Shown in pieces: positions 5,234-5,691 of a DNA stretch of 5,691 nucleotides; position 1 is the stretch's first letter; every line of letters starts with the position of its first letter. The position numbers and the translations under genes are program-made. Origin of the DNA: Acidobacteriaceae bacterium (GTDB lineage Bacteria; Acidobacteriota; Terriglobia; Terriglobales; Acidobacteriaceae); contig JASHYS010000356.1 in NCBI GenBank assembly GCA_030042915.1, positions 1 to 5,691 of the forward strand, given 5' to 3'. The notes beneath the pieces are model-generated. The model saw only the letters and a program-made list of their open reading frames with translations, was not told the DNA's origin and did not search any database.

Positions 5234-5691
5234 CTAGTCCGCCGCGTCGTCGTCGCCGTGATCGCGATGCTGGTATTTGCCGATGGTCTCCTGCAACCGG
5301 TTAGGATCCACCGAAACCTGCACCACGTCCATCTCCGCGCCGTCGAGATCCAGGATGAACAGCCCCATCCGCCCGCCTTCAGGACGGTCGAAGATGAGCG
5401 TCTGTTCGTTGCCGTGGCGGCTGGTTTCGCGAATCATGCGTTCCCAGCCCTGGCCCAGCTTCTCTTCCACCAGCCGGTTCAAATCCTCACCATCCACTGT
5501 CGCGGAAAAGTGTTCGAACTCGGCCACGCGAAGATGGGCCACTCCGCCATGCGTGGCCCCGCCCGCAATCAGGCTGGCCAGCCCCATGAACGGAATGCGC
5601 GTGGCGCGTACGTGATACTCGTGTGCAATCGAGTTCACCACGCCGTCAAAGCCGCCTTCGCCGCCCGCAGCGTGTGCAATCCACGGAACCA
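5234..5691 (-). CDS. Small exported protein of unknown function (5' end missing)
   Basis: The frame is open to the window edge, so the GTG at 5641 need not be the start. The first residues visible, VPWIAHA followed by AGGEGGFDGVVNSIAHEYHVRA, look like the end of a signal peptide with an AxA-type cleavage site, so probably only the N-terminal part of the signal is missing and the mature protein is about 145 residues. It contains a Gly/Ala-rich stretch (GLASLIAGGATHGGVAHLRVAEFEHF), a central alpha/beta region with ETSRHGNEQTLIFDRPEGGRMGLFILDLDGAEMDVVQVSVDP, and a His/Asp-rich tail (QHRDHGDDDAAD) that could bind metal. The alternating beta-strand pattern around LFILDLDG and MDVVQVSV suggests a compact periplasmic domain. 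I do not recognise the family. The DUF4252 group of small exported proteins was considered, but I cannot confirm it. It converges on the nucleoside-hydrolase gene. Confidence 0.7.
   Translation of the reverse strand, partial: VPWIAHAAGGEGGFDGVVNSIAHEYHVRATRIPFMGLASLIAGGATHGGVAHLRVAEFEHFSATVDGEDLNRLVEEKLGQGWERMIRETSRHGNEQTLIFDRPEGGRMGLFILDLDGAEMDVVQVSVDPNRLQETIGKYQHRDHGDDDAAD

Noticed and set aside
1..5691. A new multi-gene system such as defence, secondary metabolism or a mobile element
   Set aside because: Five of the six genes belong to known families with unrelated roles, lie on mixed strands and are separated by terminator-like hairpins. No transposase, integrase, CRISPR repeat, toxin-antitoxin pair or tRNA was seen.

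Overview
The window looks like ordinary chromosome from a GC-rich Gram-negative bacterium, most likely an acidobacterium of the Terriglobia type. That placement rests on GC-rich coding sequence, an exported GH27 glycosidase, a MetA-type outer-membrane barrel starting with a GPPFITDDP motif, an exported nucleoside-hydrolase-like protein and hairpin-rich intergenic repeats. It is inferred from gene flavour, since there is no marker gene.

Layout. Positions 1-702 (+) hold the 3' two-thirds of egtD, the histidine trimethylase of ergothioneine synthesis. A convergent spacer (703-902) carries a strong 11-bp hairpin and a small palindrome. Two minus-strand genes follow. The downstream one is a secreted GH27 alpha-galactosidase (903-2183) with its own Shine-Dalgarno site and a plausible promoter. 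The upstream one is an outer-membrane beta-barrel protein of the MetA/phenol-degradation family (2344-3204), which ends in a Rho-independent terminator (2289-2326), so the two are probably separate transcription units. A divergent spacer (3205-3385) leads to a plus-strand KH-R3H RNA-binding protein related to Jag/KhpB (3386-3937). The next spacer is made almost entirely of short repeats, including a four-copy 8-bp tandem repeat. It leads to an exported protein of the inosine/uridine-preferring nucleoside hydrolase fold with altered metal and acid positions (4033-5139). After a long hairpin (5155-5189) comes the 3' end of a minus-strand gene for a small exported protein of unknown function (5234-5691, cut by the window edge).

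The genes do not form one pathway. The galactosidase, the barrel protein, the nucleoside-hydrolase-like protein and the last protein all appear to be exported, which fits a heterotroph that breaks down polymers and salvages nutrients, but co-regulation cannot be shown. I found no phage, transposase, CRISPR, toxin-antitoxin, RNA gene or defence genes. The best leads are the altered active site of the nucleoside hydrolase, the degenerate GxxG loop of the KH protein, the 8-bp repeat just before a start codon, and the unrecognised exported protein at the end.
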